Shown piece after piece: positions 26,014-34,536 of a stretch of DNA of 64,000 nucleotides. The DNA comes from Alphaproteobacteria bacterium (GTDB lineage Bacteria > Pseudomonadota > Alphaproteobacteria > Rickettsiales > SXRF01). The notes beneath the pieces were generated by a model. It searched no databases. It was not told where the DNA came from and saw only the letters and a list, made by a program, of their open reading frames with translations. How positions within the stretch are numbered: the first letter of the stretch is position 1; the number at the start of each line of letters is the position of its first letter. A program made the position numbers and the translations under genes. The stretch is from contig JAGVLO010000012.1 of the NCBI GenBank assembly GCA_020049775.1, positions 1-64,000 on the forward strand, written 5' to 3'.

Positions 26014-28170
26014 ATGGCAGACGCAGCAGCCCCAGCCTCTAACTTCTCAGGCCCTGCGATACGCCTGTTTGCTGTTGGTGCATTGAAGCGCCGCGACATT
26101 TTCTTCGCGGTGTCGATTATCTTCATACTTGTCTTCCTTATCCTGCCGATGCCGCCGCTGATGCTGGATATGATGCTTACCGTTTCTATCACCTGTTCTG
26201 TCATCGTGCTTATGACCGTGCTGTTCGTAGAAAAACCGCTGCATTTAAGCTCATTCCCCACCATCCTGCTGATTGTAACCATGCTGAGGCTGGCGCTGAA
26301 CATTGCCTCTACCCGCCTTATCCTCAGCCACGGCCATGAAGGCACTGACGCCGCCGGACATGTCATCGAGGCGTTTGCCGGGTTCGTGATGGGCGGATCG
26401 GTAATTATCGGTGCTATTATCTTCGGTATTCTTACCATCGTGAATTTTGTGGTTATCACCAAAGGTTCAGGCCGTATCGCCGAAGTATCAGCACGTTTCT
26501 CGTTAGACGCGATGCCCGGAAAACAGATGGCCATCGACGCCGACTTGTCGGCAGGCCTCATCAACGAAGACGTGGCCAAGACGCGCCGCAAGGAACTGGA
26601 AGACGAAAGCAACTTTTTCGGCGCTATGGACGGTGCTAGCAAATTCGTGCGTGGTGACGCCGTTGCCGGTTTGCTCATTACGTTCATCAATTTCGTCGCG
26701 GGTATTCTCATAGGCGTAGTACAGAATGATTTATCGTTCGCTGATGCACTTACGACCTACACCGCACTGACCGTTGGTGACGGGCTGGTTTCACAAGTTC
26801 CCGCCCTTATCGTTTCCACCGCCGCCGGTATTCTGGTTACCAAGTCCGGTGTGGCAGGTTCAGCGGAAAAAGCCGTACTCGACCAGTTGACACGCCACCC
26901 CGCCGCACTAGGCATTACCAGCGTCTTTCTTGGCGCTATGGCGCTGTTGCCAGGCATTCCTGCCCTGCCATTCGTTGTGCTTTCAGCCCTAACCGGTTTT
27001 GGCAGCTGGTACTTGAACAGAAATCCGGTTGGGCTTGAACGCGCCACTGGTACTGCAGCACCCGGTAAACCCGGCGCACCAAGGCAACTGGAAGGCCCTG
27101 GTGGTACAACTACCGCAGACGGCCAGCAGAAAGCAGAAGAGCAGCCTGGCGACTTCCTGCAGATTGATGCGCTCAGGCTGGAACTGGGTTATGGCCTGCT
27201 GCCGCTTATAAACTACCAGAAAGGCCACCGCCTGACGGAACAAATCAAGGCCCTGCGTAAACAAATGGCGCGCGAGCTTGGCTTCGTTATCCCTTCGGTG
27301 CGCATTCAAGACAATATGCAATTGCCGCCGAATACGTATGTCATCAAGGTCAAGGAAATCGAATCCGGCCGTGGCGACATCAAGCCAGACATGCTGCTGG
27401 TGATGAACCCCAGCGGCGGCAAAATCACCCTGCCGGGCGAAGAAACCACCGAACCGACCTTCGGCCTGCCCGCCATGTGGGTACCTGAACAATACCGCGA
27501 AGAAGCGTTGTTCAATAACTACACCGTGGTGGACCCGCCAACCGTGGTCACCACGCACCTGACTGAAATCATCAAAGACAATATGGCCGAATTGCTTTCC
27601 TACTCCGAAACGCAGAAGCTGCTCGACGATCTCGGCAAAACGCAGCAGAAGCTGGTGGCGGAGACCATTCCTACGCAAATCAGCGTCGGCGGTGTACAGC
27701 GCGTACTGCAAAACCTGCTGAAAGAAAGCGTATCCATCCGCGACCTGTCCACCATTATCGAAGCCATCGCCGAAGCATCCCGCTCCACCAACAATACCGG
27801 CAGCATCACGGAACACGTGCGGATGCGCATGGCCCGCCAGATAAGCCATTCCAATACCAGCGACGGCGGATACATCCCCATCGTCGCCATGTCGCCGGGC
27901 TGGGAACAGACCTTCATCGAATCGCTCACGCTTGTCGGCGAAGAACGTGTGCTGTCCATGGCCCCCAGCCGTATTCAGGAATTCATTCTCAACGTACGCG
28001 CGCAGTTCGACAAACATGCGCTGCAAGGAGAATTGCCTGTGCTGCTTACCAGCCCGACCATTCGCCCCTATGTGCGCTCGATTGTTGAACGCTTCCGTGC
28101 ATCCACCGTAGTGCTTTCACAGAATGAAATTCACCCCAAGGCGCGCATTAAAACCCTGGGACAGATATAG
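26014..28170 (+). CDS. flhA: flagellar export gate protein FlhA
   Basis: 718 residues. The N-terminal half has about eight transmembrane segments and the conserved FHIPEP-type cytoplasmic loop (SARFSLDAMPGKQMAIDADLSAGLINEDVAKTRR). The C-terminal half is the cytoplasmic docking domain for chaperone-substrate complexes. Between them lies a Pro/Gly-rich linker (about 350-375). The protein is the core of the flagellar type III export gate. It starts 8 bases after flbD. Confidence 0.95.
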   Translation: MADAAAPASNFSGPAIRLFAVGALKRRDIFFAVSIIFILVFLILPMPPLMLDMMLTVSITCSVIVLMTVLFVEKPLHLSSFPTILLIVTMLRLALNIASTRLILSHGHEGTDAAGHVIEAFAGFVMGGSVIIGAIIFGILTIVNFVVITKGSGRIAEVSARFSLDAMPGKQMAIDADLSAGLINEDVAKTRRKELEDESNFFGAMDGASKFVRGDAVAGLLITFINFVAGILIGVVQNDLSFADALTTYTALTVGDGLVSQVPALIVSTAAGILVTKSGVAGSAEKAVLDQLTRHPAALGITSVFLGAMALLPGIPALPFVVLSALTGFGSWYLNRNPVGLERATGTAAPGKPGAPRQLEGPGGTTTADGQQKAEEQPGDFLQIDALRLELGYGLLPLINYQKGHRLTEQIKALRKQMARELGFVIPSVRIQDNMQLPPNTYVIKVKEIESGRGDIKPDMLLVMNPSGGKITLPGEETTEPTFGLPAMWVPEQYREEALFNNYTVVDPPTVVTTHLTEIIKDNMAELLSYSETQKLLDDLGKTQQKLVAETIPTQISVGGVQRVLQNLLKESVSIRDLSTIIEAIAEASRSTNNTGSITEHVRMRMARQISHSNTSDGGYIPIVAMSPGWEQTFIESLTLVGEERVLSMAPSRIQEFILNVRAQFDKHALQGELPVLLTSPTIRPYVRSIVERFRASTVVLSQNEIHPKARIKTLGQI

Positions 28171-28179
28171 ACATAAACC

Positions 28180-29253
28180 ATGCGCCTTCGCACCTTCACA
28201 GCCCATGACATGCCCGCTGCCATGAAGATGGTGCGCTCAGAACTGGGCGAACATGCCATTATCCTCAGCACAGATAATAAAGGTAAAGGGCCGGTTACGC
28301 TCACCGCCGCCGTGGATGACGACGCCCGCCCGCACAACGAGAAAGCAGAAGCGAAAAAACCTGAGTCAGCGCCGCGCCCTTCAGTAAACCCGAAGGCCAT
28401 GCAGCACAGCAACGAAGAAGCCGACCAGTTGCGCTACGATATTCAGGAAGTGCTGCGCTTCCACAACATGCCGGAACTGTTCATCGCCAAGATGATGCAG
28501 CAGGCCACCGACAAATGGCTAGCGGCACTGCAAGCCTTGCAGCATATCGGCGCCCGCAAGGGCAAGCCCAACCGCCTCTTGCAACTGTCACTGGAGAAAA
28601 TACTTGAAGGCTATTTCAGTTTTCAACCACTGGATTTTTCCAAAGCAGGCAAAAGGCTGATGCTGGTAGGGCCGCCCGGAATCGGTAAAACTCTAACCAT
28701 TGCAAAGATCGCCGCTTCTCTGGTGATGAACGACGAGCAAGGCAAACGCGATACGGTAGTCATCACCACCGATAACAAACGCGCCGGAGGTTTTGAACAA
28801 CTACAATCCCTGACCAGCATCATGGGCGTGGAGCTGCATGCAGCCAACGATACCAAAGAACTCAAAAAAATAGTCGCCGCGTGCAAACCGCGCGCCCGCG
28901 TGCTGATTGATACCGCCGGATGCAACCCCTACGACAATGCCGAAATGAATGAACTGAAAGCCTATGCAAAACTCGACGATGTCGAGCCAGTGATGGTGCT
29001 GCCCGCAGGCGGGGATAGTCTGGAGGCCATTGATGTGGTGGAGTCATTCATGGCCCTGCCCGTTGAAAGGCTGCTGGTTACCCGCACCGATACTGCCAAG
29101 CGTTTTGGCGGTATTCTGGCCGCCGCCGCAGCCCATAAGCTGGCTTTCTGCCATGTCAGCAGCTCGTCGAGCATTATTGACTCGCTGCAGCCAGTGGATG
29201 CTGCAGGTTTGGCAGGCTTATTGCTACATTATAAGAAATTAACCAATTCATGA
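28180..29253 (+). CDS. flhF: flagellar biosynthesis GTPase FlhF (SRP-like)
   Basis: 357 residues. The N-terminal motif RTFTAHDMPAAMKMVRSELGEHAIILST is specific to FlhF. The C-terminal SRP-type GTPase domain has G1 VGPPGIGKT, the DNKRAGGFEQL G2-region, DTAGCNPYD (G3) and TRTDTAKRFGG (G4). FlhF places the flagellum at the cell pole with FlhG. A perfect 18-bp palindrome (TCATGATTGCAATCATGA, 29248-29265) spans the stop codon. Confidence 0.92.
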   Translation: MRLRTFTAHDMPAAMKMVRSELGEHAIILSTDNKGKGPVTLTAAVDDDARPHNEKAEAKKPESAPRPSVNPKAMQHSNEEADQLRYDIQEVLRFHNMPELFIAKMMQQATDKWLAALQALQHIGARKGKPNRLLQLSLEKILEGYFSFQPLDFSKAGKRLMLVGPPGIGKTLTIAKIAASLVMNDEQGKRDTVVITTDNKRAGGFEQLQSLTSIMGVELHAANDTKELKKIVAACKPRARVLIDTAGCNPYDNAEMNELKAYAKLDDVEPVMVLPAGGDSLEAIDVVESFMALPVERLLVTRTDTAKRFGGILAAAAAHKLAFCHVSSSSSIIDSLQPVDAAGLAGLLLHYKKLTNS

Positions 29254-29290
29254 TTGCAATCATGATGAACATGCGTAATGGTCAAAAAAT

Positions 29291-30061
29291 ATGATAGAAG
29301 GCACAAAAAACAGTAATTTAAGCAACAACATCATTGCCATTGCTTCTGGCAAGGGCGGTGTGGGCAAGACATGGCTGGCGGTAACGCTGTCGCATTTGTT
29401 TGCCCGTTCCGGCCGCCATGTGCTGCTGTTTGACGGCGATATCGGGCTGGCGAATGTTGACGTGCAGCTGGGCCTCACCCCCCAGCGCGACCTGAGCAAC
29501 GTGCTTTCCGGAAAAAATACCCTTAAGGAAGCCATCACCCAATATAATGAAGGCGGGTTCGACATTATCCCGGGCCGTTCCGGTTCCACTACGCTTGCCA
29601 ACATGCCTCCGGAAAAGCTGGAGCTGATCATGGGCGAACTCAGGGAACTGCGTAAGAATTACGACATGGTGGTGCTGGACCTCGGCGCAGGCGTCGAGCA
29701 TAACGTGCAACATCTCGCATCTATGGCCTCGCGCTGCATCGTGGTGGTGACGGATGAGCCGACCTCGCTGACCGACGCCTATGCCTTCATCAAAATCACG
29801 CAGGCCAACAAAAACGCGCCGGAAATGTGCATTGTAGTCAATCAGGCAGCTACGCAGCGAGAGGGAGAGGCCACCTACCACGCGCTGAACAAGGCCTGTG
29901 TCAACTTCCTGAACATGTCGCCACCGCTACTTGGCATTATCCGCCGTGACAACAAAGTGAAAGACAGTATCCGCAGCCAGAAATCGCTGCTTATCAAAGC
30001 ACCACATTCAACAGCAGCTACCGATGCTGCGGTGCTTTCCATCAAACTAATGCAAAAGTAG
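29291..30061 (+). CDS. flhG: FlhG-like MinD/ParA-family ATPase
   Basis: 256 residues. It has the deviant Walker A SGKGGVGKTWLAVTLSHLF, FDGDIGLANVDVQLGL, the effector loop VLDLGAGVEHNV and TDEPTSLTDAYAFIKI, which mark the FlhG/MinD2 branch. FlhG limits flagellar number and antagonises FlhF by stimulating its GTPase. No obvious amphipathic C-terminal helix; the C-terminus is AAVLSIKLMQK. It lies 37 bases after flhF. The gene symbol rests on context plus sequence. Confidence 0.85.
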   Translation: MIEGTKNSNLSNNIIAIASGKGGVGKTWLAVTLSHLFARSGRHVLLFDGDIGLANVDVQLGLTPQRDLSNVLSGKNTLKEAITQYNEGGFDIIPGRSGSTTLANMPPEKLELIMGELRELRKNYDMVVLDLGAGVEHNVQHLASMASRCIVVVTDEPTSLTDAYAFIKITQANKNAPEMCIVVNQAATQREGEATYHALNKACVNFLNMSPPLLGIIRRDNKVKDSIRSQKSLLIKAPHSTAATDAAVLSIKLMQK

Positions 30062-30067
30062 GCGCAC

Positions 30068-31954
30068 ATGGTTGATTTGCGGGTGATAACGATTCTGCCG
30101 CAGCAACCGATAGGTGTGCAACAGCCGTCTAATGCCCAAAGCAGCGTTTATGGCTCGCAGAACGCCATCTCCAACCTCACCCCCGGCACCGTACTCACCG
30201 GATTTATTGTCAACCGTGACGCCAGCGGCAATCCGGTATTGCGCACAGTAGAAAGTGGTGACATCACCTTTGTCAGCAATTTCTTCCTGAAAATCGGAAG
30301 CGAAGTGCAAATCCGTATCGAGAATATCGCCGGAAGCATACTGGCGCACATACTCAGCGTGGACGGCCAGTCGCCGGAAGCGGCAGAAGCGCAATCGTCC
30401 TTCGCCTCACGGCCTGACGTTATCCTCAGTCAGGCCATCCTCTCGCGCGAGCCGTTATCTACGCAGGCGCAGCCAGCAATTGCGCAGCAAACCGGCAATA
30501 CACCCGCGCCACTCCTGCCATCATCCATCATCAGCGGAACGCTGGTGGCGTTGCCGCGTGATGTCGCCAACATCCCCACCCTGCCCTTTGGCACGCAGCT
30601 TTCATTCCGGCTTATTGCCGTGAACATACCCGCCGCATCCGGCAGCACCTATGCGCAAACCCCTTCGCAACCGGCAAGCGGAGTTGCGCCTCCCTATGCC
30701 GCCTATGCGCGCGCCAGCGGCGGCCAAATAACACCCACGGCAGCTACGCCGACCAATCTTGCCGGCACAGCAAGCGCCCCGCCAGCACAGTCACAAACCT
30801 CCGTGACCGTGAGTGCTGCAAATGTTGCGCAGAACCCATCACCGCTTGCCGCAAATACAGTTGCTACAACCGGTGCAAACAGCGTTTTAGTGCAACCCAG
30901 CACCCCGAATGAGGCTAAGGGCCAACCATTGACTGTGGCAGCAAACCCCAATGCTTCATCTAATACATTCTCTGGCAGCAGCGTTATCTACACGCCAGCT
31001 ACGGCAACGCAACCAGCCATACCACAAGCGGGTCAAAACATTTTTGCCACAGTAGTAAGCAATGAGCCAGGAGGCGAAGTGCTGGCGCAAACGCCGCTTG
31101 GCGTGGTGCGTTTGCAAACGGGCGGCAATGTTCCCGTTGGCAGCAAAATTACGTTTGAAATTTTTGAAACCATCCTGCCTGCCGCGCAGCAAGCGGGACT
31201 CGCAAATACCGTCGAACCCGCACCACTAACCGAACTGGCAAAACACTGGCATTCACTGGAGCAGATATTCAAGCTGCTTTCCGGCCGCGACAGCGCCTCA
31301 GGAATGGATTTCATACAGCCCAACATGCCGTGGCTGCGCATGAACGAAGGCGCTAACCTGCAAACGCTGCTTACCCCCAAATCACTGCCGTCAGGCATGA
31401 TGTTTTTCCTCAATGCATTGGGTGCGGGCAGCTTCCGCGACTGGCTGGGCAGGAACAATGCGCAGTGGCTGGATGAAAACGGCCACAGCATGCTGCTGCA
31501 AAAAGCAGGTGCGGAATTCATGAGCATCAGCAAGCAGTTTCAGGAGGTCACTCCGCAGCAATGGCAAACACTGTTTTTCCCCGTGGCGGTGGAAGGCGAG
31601 GTGCAGCAGGCACGCCTGTTCGTCAAGCGCGACCGAAAACAGGGCAATAAACAGCAAAATGAAAAGAGCAACGACGACACTCGCTTCATACTGGAAGTGG
31701 ACATGAGCCAACTCGGTGAAATGCAGATGGACGGCTTTGTGCGCAAGGGCGACCAGCAGACACATTTCGACCTCGTTATCCGCAGCAAAACACCCCTGCC
31801 CGCTGATGTGCAAAATGACCTCGCCCAAATCTATAACGACACCGGAGAATTGACGGGTTATAGAGGCAGCCTGCAATTTCAATCGGTTAAGGAATTCCCG
31901 ATACAACCTATGGAAGAAACTGGCGCCAAGCCGCATAACAACCTGATGGCCTAA
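30068..31954 (+). CDS. FliK-like flagellar hook-length control protein
   Basis: 628 residues. The N-terminal part has two short beta-rich repeats of the form LTPGTVLTGFIVNRDASGNPVLRT and VLAQTPLGVVRLQTGG-NVPVGSKITFEI. Between them is a long Ala/Thr/Pro/Gln/Ser-rich, probably disordered ruler-like stretch (about 110-320). The C-terminal domain (TRFILEVDMSQLGEMQMDGFV, then THFDLVIRSKTPLP) matches the FliK C-terminal pattern in which L-P-x-LG-x-v-x-v strands occur. It starts 6 bases after flhG and closes the operon. Hook-length control is inferred from domain and context. Confidence 0.6.
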   Translation: MVDLRVITILPQQPIGVQQPSNAQSSVYGSQNAISNLTPGTVLTGFIVNRDASGNPVLRTVESGDITFVSNFFLKIGSEVQIRIENIAGSILAHILSVDGQSPEAAEAQSSFASRPDVILSQAILSREPLSTQAQPAIAQQTGNTPAPLLPSSIISGTLVALPRDVANIPTLPFGTQLSFRLIAVNIPAASGSTYAQTPSQPASGVAPPYAAYARASGGQITPTAATPTNLAGTASAPPAQSQTSVTVSAANVAQNPSPLAANTVATTGANSVLVQPSTPNEAKGQPLTVAANPNASSNTFSGSSVIYTPATATQPAIPQAGQNIFATVVSNEPGGEVLAQTPLGVVRLQTGGNVPVGSKITFEIFETILPAAQQAGLANTVEPAPLTELAKHWHSLEQIFKLLSGRDSASGMDFIQPNMPWLRMNEGANLQTLLTPKSLPSGMMFFLNALGAGSFRDWLGRNNAQWLDENGHSMLLQKAGAEFMSISKQFQEVTPQQWQTLFFPVAVEGEVQQARLFVKRDRKQGNKQQNEKSNDDTRFILEVDMSQLGEMQMDGFVRKGDQQTHFDLVIRSKTPLPADVQNDLAQIYNDTGELTGYRGSLQFQSVKEFPIQPMEETGAKPHNNLMA

Positions 31955-32043
31955 AGTTTCGATTTTCTTTTTTCTGTATTTTTTAGCCGATTGGTCTTAG
32001 ATAGTAGGGTCTTAAATCTAACCCACCCAACCAATTGTTGCCC

Positions 32044-33051
32044 ATGCCACAAAACGCTTCCGTCAAAAAGCCGCAGCAAGCATCACTCGATGCGCTGTAC
32101 CATCTTGTACGCGATGACCTGAAGCGCGTGGACACATTGATTCTCGAACGCGTCAAAAGCGAAATAACCCTGATTCACGACATTGCCCGCCATATTATCG
32201 CCTCCGGCGGCAAGCGCATACGCCCAGCGCTCACGCTTATTTCCGCACAGCTCTGCGGTTATAATGGCGACCGCCATATCGCACTGGCCGCTTCCGTAGA
32301 ATTTATCCATACCGCCACGCTCCTGCACGATGATGTGGTGGACGAAAGCAAGCTGCGCCGTGGCCTTGCCACCGCCAATGAACTGTTCGGCAACAAGGCC
32401 AGCGTGCTGGTGGGCGATTTCCTGTTCAGTCAGGCTTTCCAGCTTATGGTCGGTGACAACAACATGCGCACACTGCGCATCCTCTCTGACGCATCAGCCA
32501 TCATCGCCAAGGGCGAAGTGATGCAGCTGATGACCGAAGGCGCGCCGGAAACCAGCATTGAAAGCTACCTGCAGGTGATTTCGTCTAAAACCGCAGCACT
32601 GTTTGCCGCCGCTTGCGAACTGGGCGGCGTGATTGCCGAAAATGACGAATGGGCAGATGCACTGCGCGAATTCGGCATTTATATCGGCATTGCCTTCCAG
32701 CTGGTGGATGATGCGCTGGACTATTCCGCTGATCAGGAAACGTTGGGCAAAACCGTTGGCGATGATTTTAACGAGGGCAAAATCACCCTACCGGTGATTT
32801 ATTGCTACGGCGCAGGCACGCGTGACGAAAAGGCCTTCTGGGATCGCACGCTGGGCAACCTGCAGCAAAAGCCGGAAGACCTGCACACCGCCATCATGAT
32901 TATGCAAAAATACGACGCCATCGGCAAAACCATAGGCATGGCCGAACGCTATTGCGAAAAAGCCCGCAAAACGCTGGATGTCTTTGAAGCCTGCCCCGAA
33001 AAGCGCGCCATGCTCGATATTGTGGATTTCTGCGCCTCGAGGGTTTATTGA
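32044..33051 (+). CDS. ispB: polyprenyl (octaprenyl-type) diphosphate synthase
   Basis: 335 residues. It has both aspartate-rich motifs of trans-prenyltransferases: LLHDDVVDESKLRRG (first DDxxD) and AFQLVDDALDYSAD (second). The GGKRIRP substrate site and KTAALFAAACELGG are also present. It makes the long isoprenoid tail of ubiquinone from FPP/IPP. ATG 32044 is chosen over the in-frame TTG at 32035. Chain length cannot be read with certainty; octaprenyl versus decaprenyl is open, so the symbol is tentative. The lipoprotein gene begins 1 base after its stop. Confidence 0.88.
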   Translation: MPQNASVKKPQQASLDALYHLVRDDLKRVDTLILERVKSEITLIHDIARHIIASGGKRIRPALTLISAQLCGYNGDRHIALAASVEFIHTATLLHDDVVDESKLRRGLATANELFGNKASVLVGDFLFSQAFQLMVGDNNMRTLRILSDASAIIAKGEVMQLMTEGAPETSIESYLQVISSKTAALFAAACELGGVIAENDEWADALREFGIYIGIAFQLVDDALDYSADQETLGKTVGDDFNEGKITLPVIYCYGAGTRDEKAFWDRTLGNLQQKPEDLHTAIMIMQKYDAIGKTIGMAERYCEKARKTLDVFEACPEKRAMLDIVDFCASRVY

Positions 33052-33052
33052 T

Positions 33053-33454
33053 ATGAAAAAGTTTAAGTTATTGATATTAATTGGTTTGTTGGGCGCATGC
33101 GGCCCTGTGTACCAGACGGATTACCAATTCCTGCCGCCGCAAACCGAAATTGGCCGCCAGTGTGCCAATAACTGCCTGCTTTCCAAGACAAATTGTGAGC
33201 AAACCTGCCAGATTCAGGAAATGAGCTGCGAGGATCGTGGCCGTTTGCAATCGCGCAATGAATATCTGGAATATGTCGCGGTACAGAACGCCTCCGGACA
33301 GCCTGTAACCCGCAAGCAGCATGAGTTTCAGCAATACTATAACTGTAGCTCGAACTCCTGCGTGGCCAGCTGCGGCGAGAACTACCGCATGTGCCATACC
33401 AACTGCGGTGGTCAGGTTGTCCCTCATACCTATTGCACTGCGTTCTGTAATTAA
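33053..33454 (+). CDS. cysteine-rich lipoprotein with doubled C-x3-C-x6-C-x3-C motif (133 aa)
   Basis: The signal peptide has lipobox LGAC (lipidated C16). After it come 12 cysteines. Two copies of the exact spacing C-x3-C-x6-C-x3-C are visible, at 37/41/48/52 and at 103/107/114/118, with extra cysteines at 59, 98, 128 and 132. In the periplasm such pairs should form disulfide-linked helical hairpins; this is inference. I know no family with this arrangement. The start at 33053 is 1 base after the prenyl synthase stop, so it is translated from the same mRNA. Confidence 0.75.
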   Translation: MKKFKLLILIGLLGACGPVYQTDYQFLPPQTEIGRQCANNCLLSKTNCEQTCQIQEMSCEDRGRLQSRNEYLEYVAVQNASGQPVTRKQHEFQQYYNCSSNSCVASCGENYRMCHTNCGGQVVPHTYCTAFCN

Positions 33455-33477
33455 TTATAAAGCTTCCTTCTTTCGTC

Positions 33478-33497
33478 ACTCCAGCGCAGGCTGGAGT
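33478..33497. repeat. dispersed palindromic repeat fragment
   Basis: ACTCCAGC-GCAG-GCTGGAGT is a perfect 8-bp inverted repeat within TCGTCACTCCAGCGCAGG...TCCAG. This wording matches the widespread intergenic repeat of many proteobacteria whose junk translation reads TPACAGVT-like. It lies just upstream of tRNA-Pro. Only one copy is in this window. Confidence 0.55.
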
Positions 33498-33523
33498 CCA
33501 GAACGACAGGAAATTTCGGGTGT

Positions 33524-33600
33524 CGGAGTGTAGCTCAGCCCGGTAGAGCACTACGTTCGGGACGTAGGGGCCGAAGGTTCGAATCCTTTCACTCCGACCA
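33524..33600 (+). tRNA. tRNA-Pro (anticodon CGG)
   Basis: 77 nt including an encoded CCA. The acceptor stem is CGGAGTG/CACTCCG with A73. The D-arm is GCTCAGCCCGGTAGAGC, the anticodon stem is CTACG/CGTAG with loop TTCGGGA (anticodon CGG), and the T-loop is GGTTCGAATCC. An intrinsic terminator follows directly. It reads CCG codons. Confidence 0.95.
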
Positions 33601-33607
33601 TTTAAAA

Positions 33608-33632
33608 ACAGCACCTTCTTGGTGCTTTTTTT
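33608..33632 (+). terminator. intrinsic terminator of tRNA-Pro
   Basis: The hairpin AGCACC-TTCTT-GGTGCT (33610-33626) runs directly into seven Ts, 9 bases after the tRNA CCA end. Confidence 0.85.
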
Positions 33633-33707
33633 AATGGTGTGAAATGATGAGAACCTGAGCAGAAGGTTCGTCATTTTTTCAGTAAGAAAAAATGGATGGC
33701 GCAGCCA

Positions 33708-33729
33708 CACAAAATTACCTAATTTTGTG
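33708..33729. repeat. perfect inverted repeat between tRNA-Pro and the accessory block
   Basis: CACAAAATTA-CC-TAATTTTGTG is a 10-bp perfect inverted repeat, followed at once by a second hairpin GGGTC-AGCA-GACCC (33733-33746). There is no gene here. Role unknown; possibly a remnant of an integration site. Confidence 0.5.
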
Positions 33730-33751
33730 CGAGGGTCAGCAGACCCGAGTC

Positions 33752-33763
33752 AATCCTTTCACT
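33752..33763. repeat. 12-base copy of the tRNA-Pro 3' arm (possible attachment-site remnant)
   Basis: AATCCTTTCACT here is identical to tRNA positions 33582-33593 (T-arm and acceptor strand). Duplications of a tRNA 3' end are typical borders of integrated elements, but this copy is short and no integrase gene is visible. Confidence 0.35.
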
Positions 33764-33797
33764 TAAGAATTAAAGAAAAATTGGTTTGGAGCATGAA

Positions 33798-34382
33798 ATG
33801 AAAAGATACTTTATTTTTCTGATGACTCTGCTCATGTGCAGCGCATGTTCTAGTACTCCCATGGGTAAATTTGATTCTAAATCCCTCACCGAAAATAAGC
33901 GAATTGCATTTGGTAAAGTAACATACGCAATCGGGGATATTGATAAGCATGTGCGCATTTGCTTTATCGATTCTAACGATAATGAAACCTGTGGCAGCAG
34001 CTATACCAGCAGAGAAGATTCAAATCATAATCAGGAACTGCCTTACTATGATTATATCGCTATTGCACTACCATCAGGACCTGCGAAAATATCTTACATC
34101 AGAATAATAAACCAAAGAGGTGCTATTTATAATATGCACAGCGGCCTCGATTTTATTGTCGATAGTAATACACAAGCTACCTACTTCGGAGACGTAACAA
34201 TATTTCCTCAAATGACCAAGGCCGAAGTAAAAGATAACTCCAAAGCTACGTTTGATCATCTACAGGCACTCAATCCACCCATGCGAAATATAAAAAGCTA
34301 CTCAACCAGCCTCATGAACCCACTAATGGCTTATAGAGGAAGCTTTACTGGTGACAAATTTAGGATACGGTTTATAAAATAA
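33798..34382 (+). CDS. putative lipoprotein (194 aa)
   Basis: The signal sequence MKRYFIFLMTLLMCSAC ends in lipobox CSAC with lipidated C17, followed by SSTPMG. The mature part is a beta-rich domain of about 175 residues (YDYIAIALPSGPAKISYIRIINQRGAIYN...). No family recognised. ATG 33798 has GGAG 6 bases upstream; the earlier in-frame TTG at 33786 would destroy the signal peptide. The base composition is more AT-rich than in the flagellar block, which suggests acquisition. The hairpin AGCATT-TTAT-AATGCT (34386-34401) follows the stop. Confidence 0.7.
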   Translation: MKRYFIFLMTLLMCSACSSTPMGKFDSKSLTENKRIAFGKVTYAIGDIDKHVRICFIDSNDNETCGSSYTSREDSNHNQELPYYDYIAIALPSGPAKISYIRIINQRGAIYNMHSGLDFIVDSNTQATYFGDVTIFPQMTKAEVKDNSKATFDHLQALNPPMRNIKSYSTSLMNPLMAYRGSFTGDKFRIRFIK

Positions 34383-34536
34383 TAAAGCATTTTATAATGC
34401 TAATATATTGTAAAAATTATATATAATATTTCACCCCTGCTATCAAAGCGTACCATCGTCATACAACCTTAACTTCAAATTATTATAGTTTAGCCATACG
34501 CTGCTTTATTAAATAATCTTAACAGGGGGAAGATGT

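Noticed and set aside
33063-33710. 215-codon minus-strand frame across the lipoprotein gene and tRNA-Pro
   Set aside because: It runs through a tRNA and a palindromic repeat, and the opposite strand carries a clear lipoprotein. It is a shadow.
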